Positions 42,365-50,898 of a stretch of 64,000 bases of DNA are shown piece after piece (position 1 is the first letter of the stretch; the number at the start of each line of letters is the position of its first letter). The notes under the pieces are model-generated. The model ran no database searches. It had not been told where the DNA came from and saw nothing but the letters and a program-made list of their open reading frames with translations. Origin of the DNA: Solirubrobacter sp963792915 (lineage in GTDB: Bacteria > Actinomycetota > Thermoleophilia > Solirubrobacterales > Solirubrobacteraceae); the NCBI GenBank assembly GCA_963792915.1, contig CAWBYD010000007.1:682001-746000 (forward strand), in the 5' to 3' direction. Made by a program: the position numbers and the translations under genes.

Positions 42365-44239
42365 TTACGCGCTGGAACCTCGGAATGCCGCCACCACCGC
42401 GCCGCGGAGGCCGTCCGCGGTGAACGGCTTGGGCAGGAAGCCGGCGCCGGAGGGCAGACCGTCGCGGGCGATCTCGTCTCCCGGATAGCCCGAGCTGTAG
42501 AGCACCACCAGGCTCGGGCGCAGCTCGTGCGCGCGCGCCGCGAGTTCTGCGCCGTGCAGGTCGGGCAGGATCATGTCGCTCAGCAGCAGATCGATCTGCC
42601 CCGGATGGGTGTCGAGCAGCCCGAGCGCCTCGGCGCCGGTGGCCGCGGCCAGCACCGTGTGGCCGTCGCGCTCGAGCACCCGCCGCATGAGGCGCCGGAC
42701 CTGATCCTCGTCCTCGACGACGAGCACGACGCGGCCGGGCCCGCAGGCGACCGGCGCCGGCGGCGCCTCGCCCGCTTCGCCCTCCGGCTCGGGCGCGGCC
42801 CGGGGCAGCGTCACGACGAACGTACTGCCGGCGCCCGGCACCGAGTCGATGCTGATCGTGCCGCCGCTCTGCTCCACGATGCCGAACACGGTCGCCAGGC
42901 CGAGTCCGGTGCCCTTGCCGAACTGCTTGGTGGTGAAGAACGGCTCGAAGATGTGCTCGCGGACCTCGTCGGTCATGCCCTCGCCGGTGTCCGTGACCGA
43001 GATCGTGACCGCGCCGGAGCCGGCGCCGGTGCGCAGGCTGAGCCGGCCCCCGCGCGGCATCGCGTCGCGCGCATTGAGGGCGAGATTGACGATCACCTGC
43101 TCGAGCTGGGCGCGGTCGACGAGCACGTGCGCACCGTTCGAGCGGTCTTCGATGATCAGCTCGATCGATGCGGGGAGCGTGCGCCGGAGCATCCGCCCCA
43201 GCCCGTCGACGACGCCGGCGACGGCCACGAGGCTGCGCTCGAGCACCTGCTGGCGGCCGAACGCCAGCAGCTCCCGGGTCAGCTCGCGTGAATGCTCCGC
43301 GGCGCGGCGGATCTCGCCGAGATCCTCCTGGAGGACGTCGGCAGGGGCCAGCTGTTGGGACACGACCTCGGTGAACCCCAGGATCGCCGCGAGCATGTTG
43401 TTGAAGTCGTGGGCCACGCCGGCGGCCAGGCGCCCGACCGCCTCCGCGCGCTGCACCTGGGCCAGCTCGGCCTGCAGGCGGTTGCGTTCGGTCACGTCCT
43501 CGACGAGCGACACACGGTAGATCGGGGATCCGCCGGCGTCGCGCACGGTCGAGCCCGCCGCCCGGATCTGCACCGGGCGCCCGTCGCTACTGCGGAGCGT
43601 GTACTCGGTGTCCATCGGCCCGTCGGAGTGCCACAGCGCCTGGTAGTCCGCGAGCGTCGCCGCCAGATGCTCCGGGGCCGTGACCGCCGAGAGGTCGGTC
43701 CCGACCAGCTCGGCGGGCGTGTGGCCCAGCAGCCGCGCGTAGGCGCGGTTGCACTCGAGCAGGCGCGCGTCCGCGTCGCGCACCGTGATCCCGATCGGGC
43801 TCGCGTCGAACATCGCGCGCAGCCGCTCGCGGCTCAGCCGCAGCGCGTCGACCGTGCGATCGCGCCCGCTGACGTCCTCGAGCATCACGCCCGCGCCGAG
43901 CAGCTCGCCGTCCGGCAGGCGGACCGCGAAGCAGCGGATCTCCCAGTGCACATCGAGCTCGACGAGCGCGCCGGTGCAGACCTCGCGGCCGCCGAGCGCG
44001 GCGCGCGCGAGCCGCTCGGCCTGCGCGCCGACCGGCCCCGGGAGCGCCTCGCGCAGCGGGCGCCCGGTCGCGCCGGCCACCAGCAGTCCGCTGCGCTCGA
44101 GCGCGCCGTTGGTGCGGGTCACGCACAGCTCGCGGTCGAGCAGCGCCTGTGCGACCGGCGCCGCGTCGAGCACCGCCGCAAGCGTCGCGTCCAGCGTGGC
44201 GGCGCGGGTCGGCGTCCGCGGTGCGTCGGATTCCATCAT
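42365..44239 (-). CDS. Hybrid sensor histidine kinase (PAS-PAS-HisKA-HATPase-REC)
   Basis: 624 aa from ATG 44239; the frame extends to a TTG at 44296. Two PAS domains (about 10-130; 140-265, MFDASPIGITVRDADARLLE and HTPAELVGTDLSAV), HisKA with RLAAGVAHDFNNMLAAILGF, HATPase N-box LEQVIVNLALNARDAMP, G-boxes DTGEGMTDEV and GKGTGLGLATVFGIVEQSGG, then a receiver domain with phospho-Asp in LLLSDMILPDLHG. No membrane segment, so it senses a cytoplasmic cue. No DNA-binding partner nearby. Divergent from cydAB (99 bp), so control of the oxidase genes is possible. Confidence 0.93.
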   Translation of the reverse strand: MMESDAPRTPTRAATLDATLAAVLDAAPVAQALLDRELCVTRTNGALERSGLLVAGATGRPLREALPGPVGAQAERLARAALGGREVCTGALVELDVHWEIRCFAVRLPDGELLGAGVMLEDVSGRDRTVDALRLSRERLRAMFDASPIGITVRDADARLLECNRAYARLLGHTPAELVGTDLSAVTAPEHLAATLADYQALWHSDGPMDTEYTLRSSDGRPVQIRAAGSTVRDAGGSPIYRVSLVEDVTERNRLQAELAQVQRAEAVGRLAAGVAHDFNNMLAAILGFTEVVSQQLAPADVLQEDLGEIRRAAEHSRELTRELLAFGRQQVLERSLVAVAGVVDGLGRMLRRTLPASIELIIEDRSNGAHVLVDRAQLEQVIVNLALNARDAMPRGGRLSLRTGAGSGAVTISVTDTGEGMTDEVREHIFEPFFTTKQFGKGTGLGLATVFGIVEQSGGTISIDSVPGAGSTFVVTLPRAAPEPEGEAGEAPPAPVACGPGRVVLVVEDEDQVRRLMRRVLERDGHTVLAAATGAEALGLLDTHPGQIDLLLSDMILPDLHGAELAARAHELRPSLVVLYSSGYPGDEIARDGLPSGAGFLPKPFTADGLRGAVVAAFRGSSA

Positions 44240-44338
44240 CCTGGTAGCCGGCGCAAGCGCCCCGGCAGTCTCCTCTGGTGATCGAGTCAACAGCAATCAG
44301 GAGATGCTGGCAAGTGTCCGGTCGGCGCGGCTGAGAGA

Positions 44339-45676
44339 ATGCGCTCCGTGTTCGCGGCACTCGCACCCGTGCAGCAGGAGTACCTGACGCAGGCTCGCCA
44401 GATGCAGGCGCTGTCGTTCGCGGTGCACATCCCGCTGGTGTGCTTCGGGATCGCGTTCCCGGCGATGGTCCTGTTCGTCGAGCACCGGTACCACCGCACC
44501 GGCGACGAGGTGTTCCGGACGCTCGCCCGCCGCTGGACCCGGATCATGGTCGCGCTGTTCGCGGTCGGCGTGATCACCGGCACGATCCTCTCGTTCGAGA
44601 TGGGCCTGCTGTGGCCGGCGTTCACCGGCACCTTCGGCGCCGTCTTCGGCCTCGGGTTCGCGATCGAGGGGTTCTCCTTCTTCATGGAGGCGATCTTCAT
44701 CGGGATCTTCGTCTACGGCTGGGACCGCCTGTCGCCGCGGGCGCACATGCTCTCCGGCGTCCCGATCGTGATCACCGGCTTCACCGGCTCCTGGATGGTG
44801 ATCGCCGTCAACGGCTGGATGAACCATCCAGGCGGCTTCCGCCTCGTGAACGGCCGCGCGGTCGACGTGCATCCGCTCACGGCGCTGTTCGCCAACTCGT
44901 ACTTCTGGCACGAGCTGATCCACATGTACCTGGCGGGGTTCATCGTGACCGGGTTCGTGATGGCGGGCGCCTACGCCGTCGGCCGGCTGCGCGGCCGCTG
45001 GGGACGCTACGAGCGGCTCGCGTTCACGATCCCGCTGACCGTCGCCGCGCTGGCGTCCCCGGTGCAGGTGCTGGTCGGCGACTGGGCCGGGCGCGAGGTT
45101 GCGGCCAAGCAGCCCGCCAAGCTCGCGGCGCTCGAAGGTCTCCCCCACACCGAGCGTGGCGCGCCCATCCACATCCTCGGCTGGTTCACCGACGACCAGG
45201 TCAAGTTCGGGGTCCCGGTCCCGAAGGGGCTCTCGCTCCTCGCCTTCCACGATCCCAACGCCCGCGTCCTCGGGCTCGACGCCTTCCCGCCCCAGGACCG
45301 CGCGCCGGTCAACGTCGTCCGGATCGCGTTCCAGACGATGGTCGGGATCGGCACGCTGCTGGCGCTGCTCGGCGTCGCGTTCGTGTTCGGCCGCTGGCGC
45401 CGGCCGCAGCTGCTCGAGTCGCTCTGGTTCTTCCGCGCGGTCGCGCTGGCCGGCCCGCTGTCGGTGGTGGCGCTGATCGCCGGCTGGGTCACGACCGAGG
45501 TCGGCCGCCAGCCGTGGGTGGTCTGGCACGTGATGCGCACGTCGGAGGCGGTGACCGGCGCCGACGGCATCCCCGTCGGCTACGGCATCCTCGCGCTGGT
45601 CTACGCGCTCGTCGCGGCCGGCGTGGTGTGGATCCTGCGCCGGCTCGCGCGCACCCCGCTCGAGGTGCCGCACTAG
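44339..45676 (+). CDS. cydA: Cytochrome bd ubiquinol/menaquinol oxidase subunit I
   Basis: 445 aa integral membrane oxidase subunit. Haem ligands: His in QALSFAVHIPLVCF (b595) and in YFWHELIHMYLAGF (b558). The proton/haem Glu pair is in IEGFSFFMEAIFIGIF, and GRQPWVVWHVMRTSEAVTG is the conserved C-terminal block. The quinol-binding Q-loop is short (GWFTDDQVKFGVPVPKG, AFHDPNARVLGLDAFPPQDR), as in the short-Q-loop group. Reduces O2 with high affinity; forms an operon with cydB (2-bp gap). No cydDC exporter genes adjacent. Confidence 0.95.
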   Translation: MRSVFAALAPVQQEYLTQARQMQALSFAVHIPLVCFGIAFPAMVLFVEHRYHRTGDEVFRTLARRWTRIMVALFAVGVITGTILSFEMGLLWPAFTGTFGAVFGLGFAIEGFSFFMEAIFIGIFVYGWDRLSPRAHMLSGVPIVITGFTGSWMVIAVNGWMNHPGGFRLVNGRAVDVHPLTALFANSYFWHELIHMYLAGFIVTGFVMAGAYAVGRLRGRWGRYERLAFTIPLTVAALASPVQVLVGDWAGREVAAKQPAKLAALEGLPHTERGAPIHILGWFTDDQVKFGVPVPKGLSLLAFHDPNARVLGLDAFPPQDRAPVNVVRIAFQTMVGIGTLLALLGVAFVFGRWRRPQLLESLWFFRAVALAGPLSVVALIAGWVTTEVGRQPWVVWHVMRTSEAVTGADGIPVGYGILALVYALVAAGVVWILRRLARTPLEVPH

Positions 45677-45678
45677 CC

Positions 45679-46887
45679 ATGCATCTCTACGACGTCCCGA
45701 TGGTGTTCGTGCTCGTCGGGCTGGCGCTGTACGTCGTGCTGGGCGGCGCGGACTTCGGCGCCGCCGTCTGGCAGGTGACGGGCTCCGACGGCGTCCGCGA
45801 GCACGCCCACGAGGCCATGGCGCCCGTGTGGGAGGCCAACCACGTGTGGCTGATCTTCGTGCTGACCGTGTTCTGGACCGGCTACCCGGAGGCCTTCGGG
45901 TCGATCGCGTCGACGCTCTGCGTCGCGCTGTTCGTCGCCGGGCTCGGGATCATCGCCCGCGGCGCGGCGTACGCGCTGCGGGCGGGCGCGCAGTCGCGCG
46001 GGCAGGTCGCGGCGATCGACCTCGTGTCCGCGGTCTCGTCCGTGCTCGCGCCCTTCGCGCTCGGCGCCGCGGCGGGCGGGATCGCCTCGCTCCGCGTCCC
46101 GCCGGGCAACGCGGCGGGTGACCTGTTCTCGAGCTGGCTGAACCCGACCTCGATCACGATCGGCGTGCTCGCGGTCGTCTCGTCCGCGTACCTCGCCGCG
46201 GTCTTCCTCGCCGCCGACGCCGCGCGCGGAGCGTCGCGGTCGCACGCCCACGCGGCCCTCGTCCCGGCGTTCCGCACGCGGGCGCTCGGCGCCGGCGCGG
46301 TGGCCGGCGCGCTCGCCGTCGTGGGGCTCGTCGTCGTGCACTCCGACGCTCCGGAGCTCTACGACGGCCTCGTCAGCGGCAGCGGGCTCGCCGCCCTGAT
46401 CGTCTCGGCGCTCGCCGGCGTCGCGGCGCTGGGGCTCGTGTACCGCTCCCAGTTCGAGGCCGCCCGCTACACCGCGGCGCTCGCCGTCGCGGCGATCATC
46501 GCGGGCTGGGCGCTCGCGCAGCAGCCGACGATCCTGCCGGGCCTGACGATCGCCCAGGCCGCCGCGCCGCACGACGCGCTGGTGGTGCTGATCGTCGCCG
46601 TGGTGGCGGGCGGCCTGATCCTGTTCCCGTCGCTGGCGCTGCTCTTCCGGCTCGTGCTGCACGGCCGTCTCGGCTACGGCGGACCCGCGCGCGCGGCCGT
46701 CCCGCCGCGCCGGGCCGTCGCCGCCGTCTCACGGTCGGGGCTGCTCGCCCGCGCCGCCGGCGCCTGCCTGCTCGCCGGCTTCGGTCTGCTGACCGTGGCC
46801 GAGAGCGGTCTCCCGCACGCGTTCGGGGTCGTGGCGCTGTTCGGCTTCATCGTGCTCGGCTTCGCCGCTGCGGCGCCCGCCGGATGA
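45679..46887 (+). CDS. cydB: Cytochrome bd oxidase subunit II
   Basis: 402 aa membrane protein. Start ATG 45679. Family features: MVFVLVGLALYVVLGGADFG, APVWEANHVWLIFVLTVFWT, GYPEAFGSIASTL and LFSSWLNPTSITIGVLAV. Partner of CydA. Its last bases overlap the start of the proline-racemase-like gene (ATGA), which is therefore translationally coupled to the oxidase genes, an unusual combination. Confidence 0.92.
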   Translation: MHLYDVPMVFVLVGLALYVVLGGADFGAAVWQVTGSDGVREHAHEAMAPVWEANHVWLIFVLTVFWTGYPEAFGSIASTLCVALFVAGLGIIARGAAYALRAGAQSRGQVAAIDLVSAVSSVLAPFALGAAAGGIASLRVPPGNAAGDLFSSWLNPTSITIGVLAVVSSAYLAAVFLAADAARGASRSHAHAALVPAFRTRALGAGAVAGALAVVGLVVVHSDAPELYDGLVSGSGLAALIVSALAGVAALGLVYRSQFEAARYTAALAVAAIIAGWALAQQPTILPGLTIAQAAAPHDALVVLIVAVVAGGLILFPSLALLFRLVLHGRLGYGGPARAAVPPRRAVAAVSRSGLLARAAGACLLAGFGLLTVAESGLPHAFGVVALFGFIVLGFAAAAPAG

Positions 46888-47924
46888 CGCGGGTCATCCA
46901 CTGCGTCGACGCCCACGCGGAGGGCGAGCCGAGCCGGATCATCGTCGGCGGCGTGCTCGACGTGCCGGGCGAGACGATGCTCGAGAAGATGCACCACCTC
47001 GAGCGCGAGGGCGACTGGCTGCGGCGGCTCGTGCTGTTCGAGCCGCGCGGCATGGCCCCGCTGTCCGCCGACCTCGTCCTGCCCAGCCGGCATCCAGAGG
47101 CCGACGCCGGCTTCATCATTATGGAGTCCTCCTCCTATGAGGGCATGTCGGGAACGAACGCGATCAACACCGCGCACGTCCTGCTCGCCACCGGGATGGT
47201 GCCGATGATCGAGCCGGTCACGCGTCTCGTGCTGGAGGCCCCGGCCGGCCTCGTGCGCGTGACGGCCGAGTGCGCGGACGGGAAGGTGCAGCGCATCACG
47301 TTCGAGAACGTCCCGTCGTTCGTGTCGGCGCTCGGCGCGCCGGTCGAGGTCCCGGGCGTCGGCACGCTCCACGTGGACGTCGCCTACGGCGGCGCGTTCA
47401 TGGCGTTCGTCGACGCCGCCCCGCTCGGCTTTTCGATCCTCCCGGACGAGGCCCGCGACCTTGCCGACCTGGGCGAGCGGATCCGGCCGCACGCCGCCGC
47501 GCAGCTCGACGTCGCGCACCCGCTCGAGCCCGCGCTCAGCCACCTGTCGTTCATCGTCTTCGTCGCCCCGCCGCGCGCGGGCGGCGACGCGCGGCACGCG
47601 ACGATCGTCTCGCCCGGCCGACTGGACCGCGCGCCCACCGGCACGGCGGTCTCGGCGCGGGTCGCGGTGCTCGACGCGCGCGGGGAGTTCACGGGCTCCT
47701 ACGTGGCCGAGAGCGTGCTCGGCACGCGCTTCACCGGCCGGATCGTGCGGCGCACGACCGTCGGCGGCCTCGACGCGATCATCCCCGCGATCACCGGGCG
47801 CGCCTGGATCACCGGCTATCACCAGCTCGTCGTCGACCCGACCGACCCGCTCGCGGACGGCTTCACGCTGCCCGACACGTGGGGTCCGGGCCGGCGCGCC
47901 GGCACGCTCAACGCCGGGGACTGA
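46884..47924 (+). CDS. Proline racemase/hydroxyproline epimerase-family protein with Ser/Thr in place of catalytic cysteines
   Basis: 346 aa. Two-lobed diaminopimelate-epimerase-like fold: HCVDAHAEGEPSRIIVGGV, YEGMSGTNAINTAHVLLATG, VPSFVSALGAPVEVPGVG, VDVAYGGAFMAFVDA, DRAPTGTAVSAR and GRAWITGYHQLVVDPTDPL. The racemase MCGH and PCGT cysteines are Ser (MSGTN) and Thr (APTGT). Cys/Thr variants are trans-3-hydroxyproline dehydratases; a Ser/Thr pair points to a lyase or to another activity, not a racemase. Coupled to cydB; convergent overlap of 17 bp with the next gene. Confidence 0.88.
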   Translation: MTRVIHCVDAHAEGEPSRIIVGGVLDVPGETMLEKMHHLEREGDWLRRLVLFEPRGMAPLSADLVLPSRHPEADAGFIIMESSSYEGMSGTNAINTAHVLLATGMVPMIEPVTRLVLEAPAGLVRVTAECADGKVQRITFENVPSFVSALGAPVEVPGVGTLHVDVAYGGAFMAFVDAAPLGFSILPDEARDLADLGERIRPHAAAQLDVAHPLEPALSHLSFIVFVAPPRAGGDARHATIVSPGRLDRAPTGTAVSARVAVLDARGEFTGSYVAESVLGTRFTGRIVRRTTVGGLDAIIPAITGRAWITGYHQLVVDPTDPLADGFTLPDTWGPGRRAGTLNAGD

Positions 47925-49212
47925 GCGCCAGCGCCGCCGGCGCGGCACCGTCGGCGGTGGCGCGCAGCACCAGCCGCAGGCGGCGCAGCGGACGCAGCGC
48001 GCGAACCGTCTTGGGCGCCAGTCGCAGCCGCACCGGCGAGGTGCCCGCGTCGGCGAGCCCGCGCGTGACGGTGACGACCGTCCGCCGCAGGCCGGCCGCG
48101 CGCGCCGTCTCGGCCGACAGCCGCAGCGTCAGACGGACCGTGGCCGGCGCGCTGACCGTGAGCCGGGCGCCGGCGCCGCGCTCGAACAGTGTCGAGCGCT
48201 GCGGGTGCGACCGCCCGGCGAGCGCCAGCCGCAGCCGCGCCGCGCCGGACGCCGCCGGCGGGGGCACGCTGTCCGATGCCGGGCTCCAGTACGGCTCCCA
48301 GGCGCCGGGGAGCGTCACCACGTGCTGCTCGATCGCCGCGCAGCCGGTCAGCGCGCCGAGCGAGGCGACATGGATGCCGTCGCTCTCCGCCCACGCCAGC
48401 TGCGCGCCGTCCGGGGAGAACGTCGGCGAGCCCTCCGACCAGTTCGCCGAGGGTTCCACCGCGAGCTCGCAGCGGAACACCGGCGCCGCTCCCGGCGCGG
48501 GCGCGGTGAACAGCCGCAGGACGACCCGGGTCGGCACCCCGCCGTTGTCCGCCGCGTCGTCCTCGAGCACCGCGATGCGCGTCCCGGCGCGCGAGGCGGC
48601 CGCGTCGAAACCCGTCGCCCAGGGCGCGCCCGGGTCGCTGAACCAGTCCGCGGCGGTGTCGTCGCCGCCGCCGACCCCGTAGAGCGCGAACATCGTCGGG
48701 TCGTCCGGAGCGGCCGTCTCGTCGCGGGTCAGCAGCAGCGTCCCGTTGCCGAGCCACGACGGCGAGCCGAGCCCCTCCTGCCCCGCGCTCTGGCCCGGGA
48801 AGTCCAGCGACGTGGAGCCCGACGGCGTCCAGAGCGTCGTGACCGCGTCGTCCAGCGCGTCGTCGAAGGCGAGCCGCGCCCCGTCGGGCGACAGCCGCAC
48901 GTGCGTCGGCTGCTCGATCGGGAAGTCGTCGCTGTTCTGGGTCGACGGCGACGGGATTCGTGCGCCCACCGGGTCGCCGCGCGGCGTGAACCGGTAGACG
49001 TAGTCGCCGCCGAGCGCCGCCAGCGTGCCGTCGTCAGCCGCCGACGGCCACTCGTAGACGCGCCCCCGCGTGACCTGGCGCTGCCCGCTGCCGTCCGGCG
49101 CCATCAGCCACACGTTGCCGTCGCGCACGAAGCTGATCGTGTCCGCGCGCGCGGAGGCGGGGGCGAGCAGCGCCAGGCCGAACGCCGCCACCGTCCAGCG
49201 AGGGGGAGCCAT
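47908..49212 (-). CDS. Secreted TolB/WD40-like beta-propeller protein
   Basis: 434 aa, start MAPPRWTVAAFGLALLAP at 49212, signal cleavage near ASARAD. Propeller repeats of PD40 type: GNVWLMAPDGSGQRQVTRG, THVRLSPDGARLAFDD, SPTFSPDGAQLAWAESDGIH. The C-terminal ~110 residues form a beta domain of the type seen in other Solirubrobacterales exoproteins (VRLTLRLSAETARAAGLRR, LRLAPKTVRALRPLRRL). No enzymatic residues seen; probably a surface binding protein. Confidence 0.82.
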   Translation of the reverse strand: MAPPRWTVAAFGLALLAPASARADTISFVRDGNVWLMAPDGSGQRQVTRGRVYEWPSAADDGTLAALGGDYVYRFTPRGDPVGARIPSPSTQNSDDFPIEQPTHVRLSPDGARLAFDDALDDAVTTLWTPSGSTSLDFPGQSAGQEGLGSPSWLGNGTLLLTRDETAAPDDPTMFALYGVGGGDDTAADWFSDPGAPWATGFDAAASRAGTRIAVLEDDAADNGGVPTRVVLRLFTAPAPGAAPVFRCELAVEPSANWSEGSPTFSPDGAQLAWAESDGIHVASLGALTGCAAIEQHVVTLPGAWEPYWSPASDSVPPPAASGAARLRLALAGRSHPQRSTLFERGAGARLTVSAPATVRLTLRLSAETARAAGLRRTVVTVTRGLADAGTSPVRLRLAPKTVRALRPLRRLRLVLRATADGAAPAALALSPRR

Positions 49213-49265
49213 CACGATCGACGCTACCGCTCGATCGTGACGGCCACAACCTGGACGCCGCCGCC

Positions 49266-49493
49266 TCATGGCCGGGCGGCCAGCACGATCAGGTCGAGCA
49301 CGCGGTCGTGCGCCAGCGCCGTCGAGTCGACGACCAGGTGGTAGTGGCGGGGATCGCGCGCGTCGGCGCGGTACAAGTGCTTGACGTAGAGCTCGCGCGC
49401 GTGGTCGGTCTCCTCCAGGCGCCGGGCGGCGGTCTCGCGGTCCACGTCGTGCAGCCGCATCGCCTGCTCGACGCGCGCGGCACGCGGTCTCAC
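49266..49493 (-). pseudogene. Remnant of a cytidylate-kinase-like protein (C-terminal quarter only)
   Basis: 75 codons from GTG 49493. RAARVEQAMRLHDVDRETAA, RARELYVKHLYRAD-like HARELYVKHLYRADARDP and HYHLVVDSTALAHDRVLDLI match the C-terminal part of the cytidylate-kinase-like (AAA_26) family, but the P-loop and nucleoside-binding regions are absent and a TGA stands in frame 33 bases upstream. A truncated leftover is the simplest reading. Confidence 0.65.
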
Positions 49494-49509
49494 CGCGGGC
49501 GCGATCGAG

Positions 49510-49523
49510 TTAGGGTCACCTAA
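49510..49523. promoter_or_regulatory. Palindrome TTAGG-GTCA-CCTAA upstream of the SirB1-like gene
   Basis: Perfect 5-bp inverted repeat with 4-bp spacer, 25 bp ahead of the start codon, followed by a -10-like TGATAC and the weaker pair ATCAA/TTGAT (49523-49543). TTAGG/CCTAA half-sites occur in DtxR/IdeR-type iron boxes, but the spacing here is shorter than the 19-bp consensus. Regulator unknown. Confidence 0.4.
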
Positions 49524-49548
49524 TCAATCCTGATACGGTTGATCGGAA

Positions 49549-50118
49549 ATGGACGGCTTCACGCGTCTCGCGAGCGGCGGCTGCCCTCCGCTCGCCGACA
49601 TGCTGCTGGCCCTCGCCGCCGCGTTCCGCCCGGTCGACGCGAGGGCCGCGGACGGCCGGCTGGACGAGCTGGCGCTGCCCCTCTTCGGCGGGTGCGCGGA
49701 CCTGCGCGGCGCTGCGGTGGACCTCGCCTCCGTACTCGGCGGCTTCGCACCCGACCGGCTCGGGATCGAGGGCCTGTGGCTGGACGCCGCGCTCGCGCAG
49801 CGGTCGGGGCATCCGTTGATCCTCGCCGCCATCGCCGCCGAGCTCGGACGCCGCGCCGGGCTTGCCGTGCACGTGCTCTCCTCGCCGACCGGCTGGTACG
49901 CGGCGGTGGCCGACAGCGATCGCCTGTGGCTGGTCGACACCACGATGGACGGCCACGGGCCGGACCGCTGGCGCCTGCGCCGCCATTGCGCGCACGAGGT
50001 CGGCTTCGCGGCGCTGCTCGGGCTCAGCGAGCGGTTCGAGCGGCTCGGCGACACGCGCCGCGCGAGCCAGGCGACGCTGATGCGCAGCCGGCTGCCGCTG
50101 TTCGACCAGCGCCGCTAG
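49549..50118 (+). CDS. SirB1/transglutaminase-like (Transglut_core2) family protein
   Basis: 189 aa, cytoplasmic. The signature region RLGIEGLWLDAALAQRSGHP, LILAAIAAELGRRAGLAVHV, SSPTGWYAAV and LWLVDTTMDGHG corresponds to the SirB1/Transglut_core2 fold (usual G-I-P-I-SL..Y..VA.R.GL). The family lacks a firm function. Preceded by the TTAGG-N4-CCTAA palindrome. Convergent with the alpha/beta hydrolase gene, 15 bp apart. Confidence 0.72.
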   Translation: MDGFTRLASGGCPPLADMLLALAAAFRPVDARAADGRLDELALPLFGGCADLRGAAVDLASVLGGFAPDRLGIEGLWLDAALAQRSGHPLILAAIAAELGRRAGLAVHVLSSPTGWYAAVADSDRLWLVDTTMDGHGPDRWRLRRHCAHEVGFAALLGLSERFERLGDTRRASQATLMRSRLPLFDQRR

Positions 50119-50133
50119 AACGCGGCACGAGAG

Positions 50134-50898
50134 CTACGCGAGCAGCACCTCGGCGACCCGCGCGGGGTCGTCCCAGGTGGGCATGTGACCGCAGCCGCCC
50201 AGCAGGAACTCGCGCGCGCCGGCCGGGAGCGCGCGCGGGCGCCGCACGAGCCGGTCGTGCTCGCACCACGCGAACGTCAGCGGGACGCCGATCTCCGCCA
50301 GCGCCGTGATGCGTCCCGCACGCATTCCGGCGTTGACGGCCTCGAAGCCGGGCGCGCGGGCGTAGGCGCGCACGAACGCGAGCGCGACCGGCGGCGGGAT
50401 GCGCTCCGGGTGTGCCATCGTGCCGCCGAGCGCCGCACGCCGCCCGCGCTCGCTGCGCAGCAGGAGCGGCATCGTGGGGAGCAGCGCGCGGGCGACCCGG
50501 CGCGCGCTCGAGCGCTTGGGCACCAGCGGCTCGCGCCAGAGCCCGGCGGGCGCGATCGCCGTCACCGAGCGGGCGCGGCCGGCGCGGGCGAGCTCGAGCG
50601 CGATCCAGCCGCCGAGCGAGTTGCCCGCGACATGCGGCCGCTCCACGCCCAGCCCCGCGACGAACGCCGCGACGGCGTCGGCCAGTGCCTCCGGCGCGAC
50701 GTGCTCGCCGGCCAGCGGCGCCGACTCGCCGAACCCGGGCAGGTCGACGGCGATCACGTCGCGCTCGGCGGCGAGCCGGTCGACGACCGGGTCCCACATC
50801 CGCCGGTCCGTCCCGAGCGTGTGCAGCAGCACGAGCGGCTCGCCCGCGCCCGTGCGGTCGTAGCCGAGCGAGACGCGCGTGCCGCCGGCGCTACCCAC
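50134..50898 (-). CDS. Alpha/beta fold hydrolase
   Basis: 254 aa. VLLHTLGTDRRMWDPVVDRL, VIAVDLPGFGESAPL, nucleophile elbow VAGNSLGGWIALELA, acid in FAWCEHDRLV and catalytic His in LLGGCGHMPTWDDPA complete the triad. Overlaps the upstream Cfa-type gene by 8 bp, so it is the last member of the fatty-acid modification operon; perhaps a lipid esterase (inference). Confidence 0.9.
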   Translation of the reverse strand: MGSAGGTRVSLGYDRTGAGEPLVLLHTLGTDRRMWDPVVDRLAAERDVIAVDLPGFGESAPLAGEHVAPEALADAVAAFVAGLGVERPHVAGNSLGGWIALELARAGRARSVTAIAPAGLWREPLVPKRSSARRVARALLPTMPLLLRSERGRRAALGGTMAHPERIPPPVALAFVRAYARAPGFEAVNAGMRAGRITALAEIGVPLTFAWCEHDRLVRRPRALPAGAREFLLGGCGHMPTWDDPARVAEVLLA

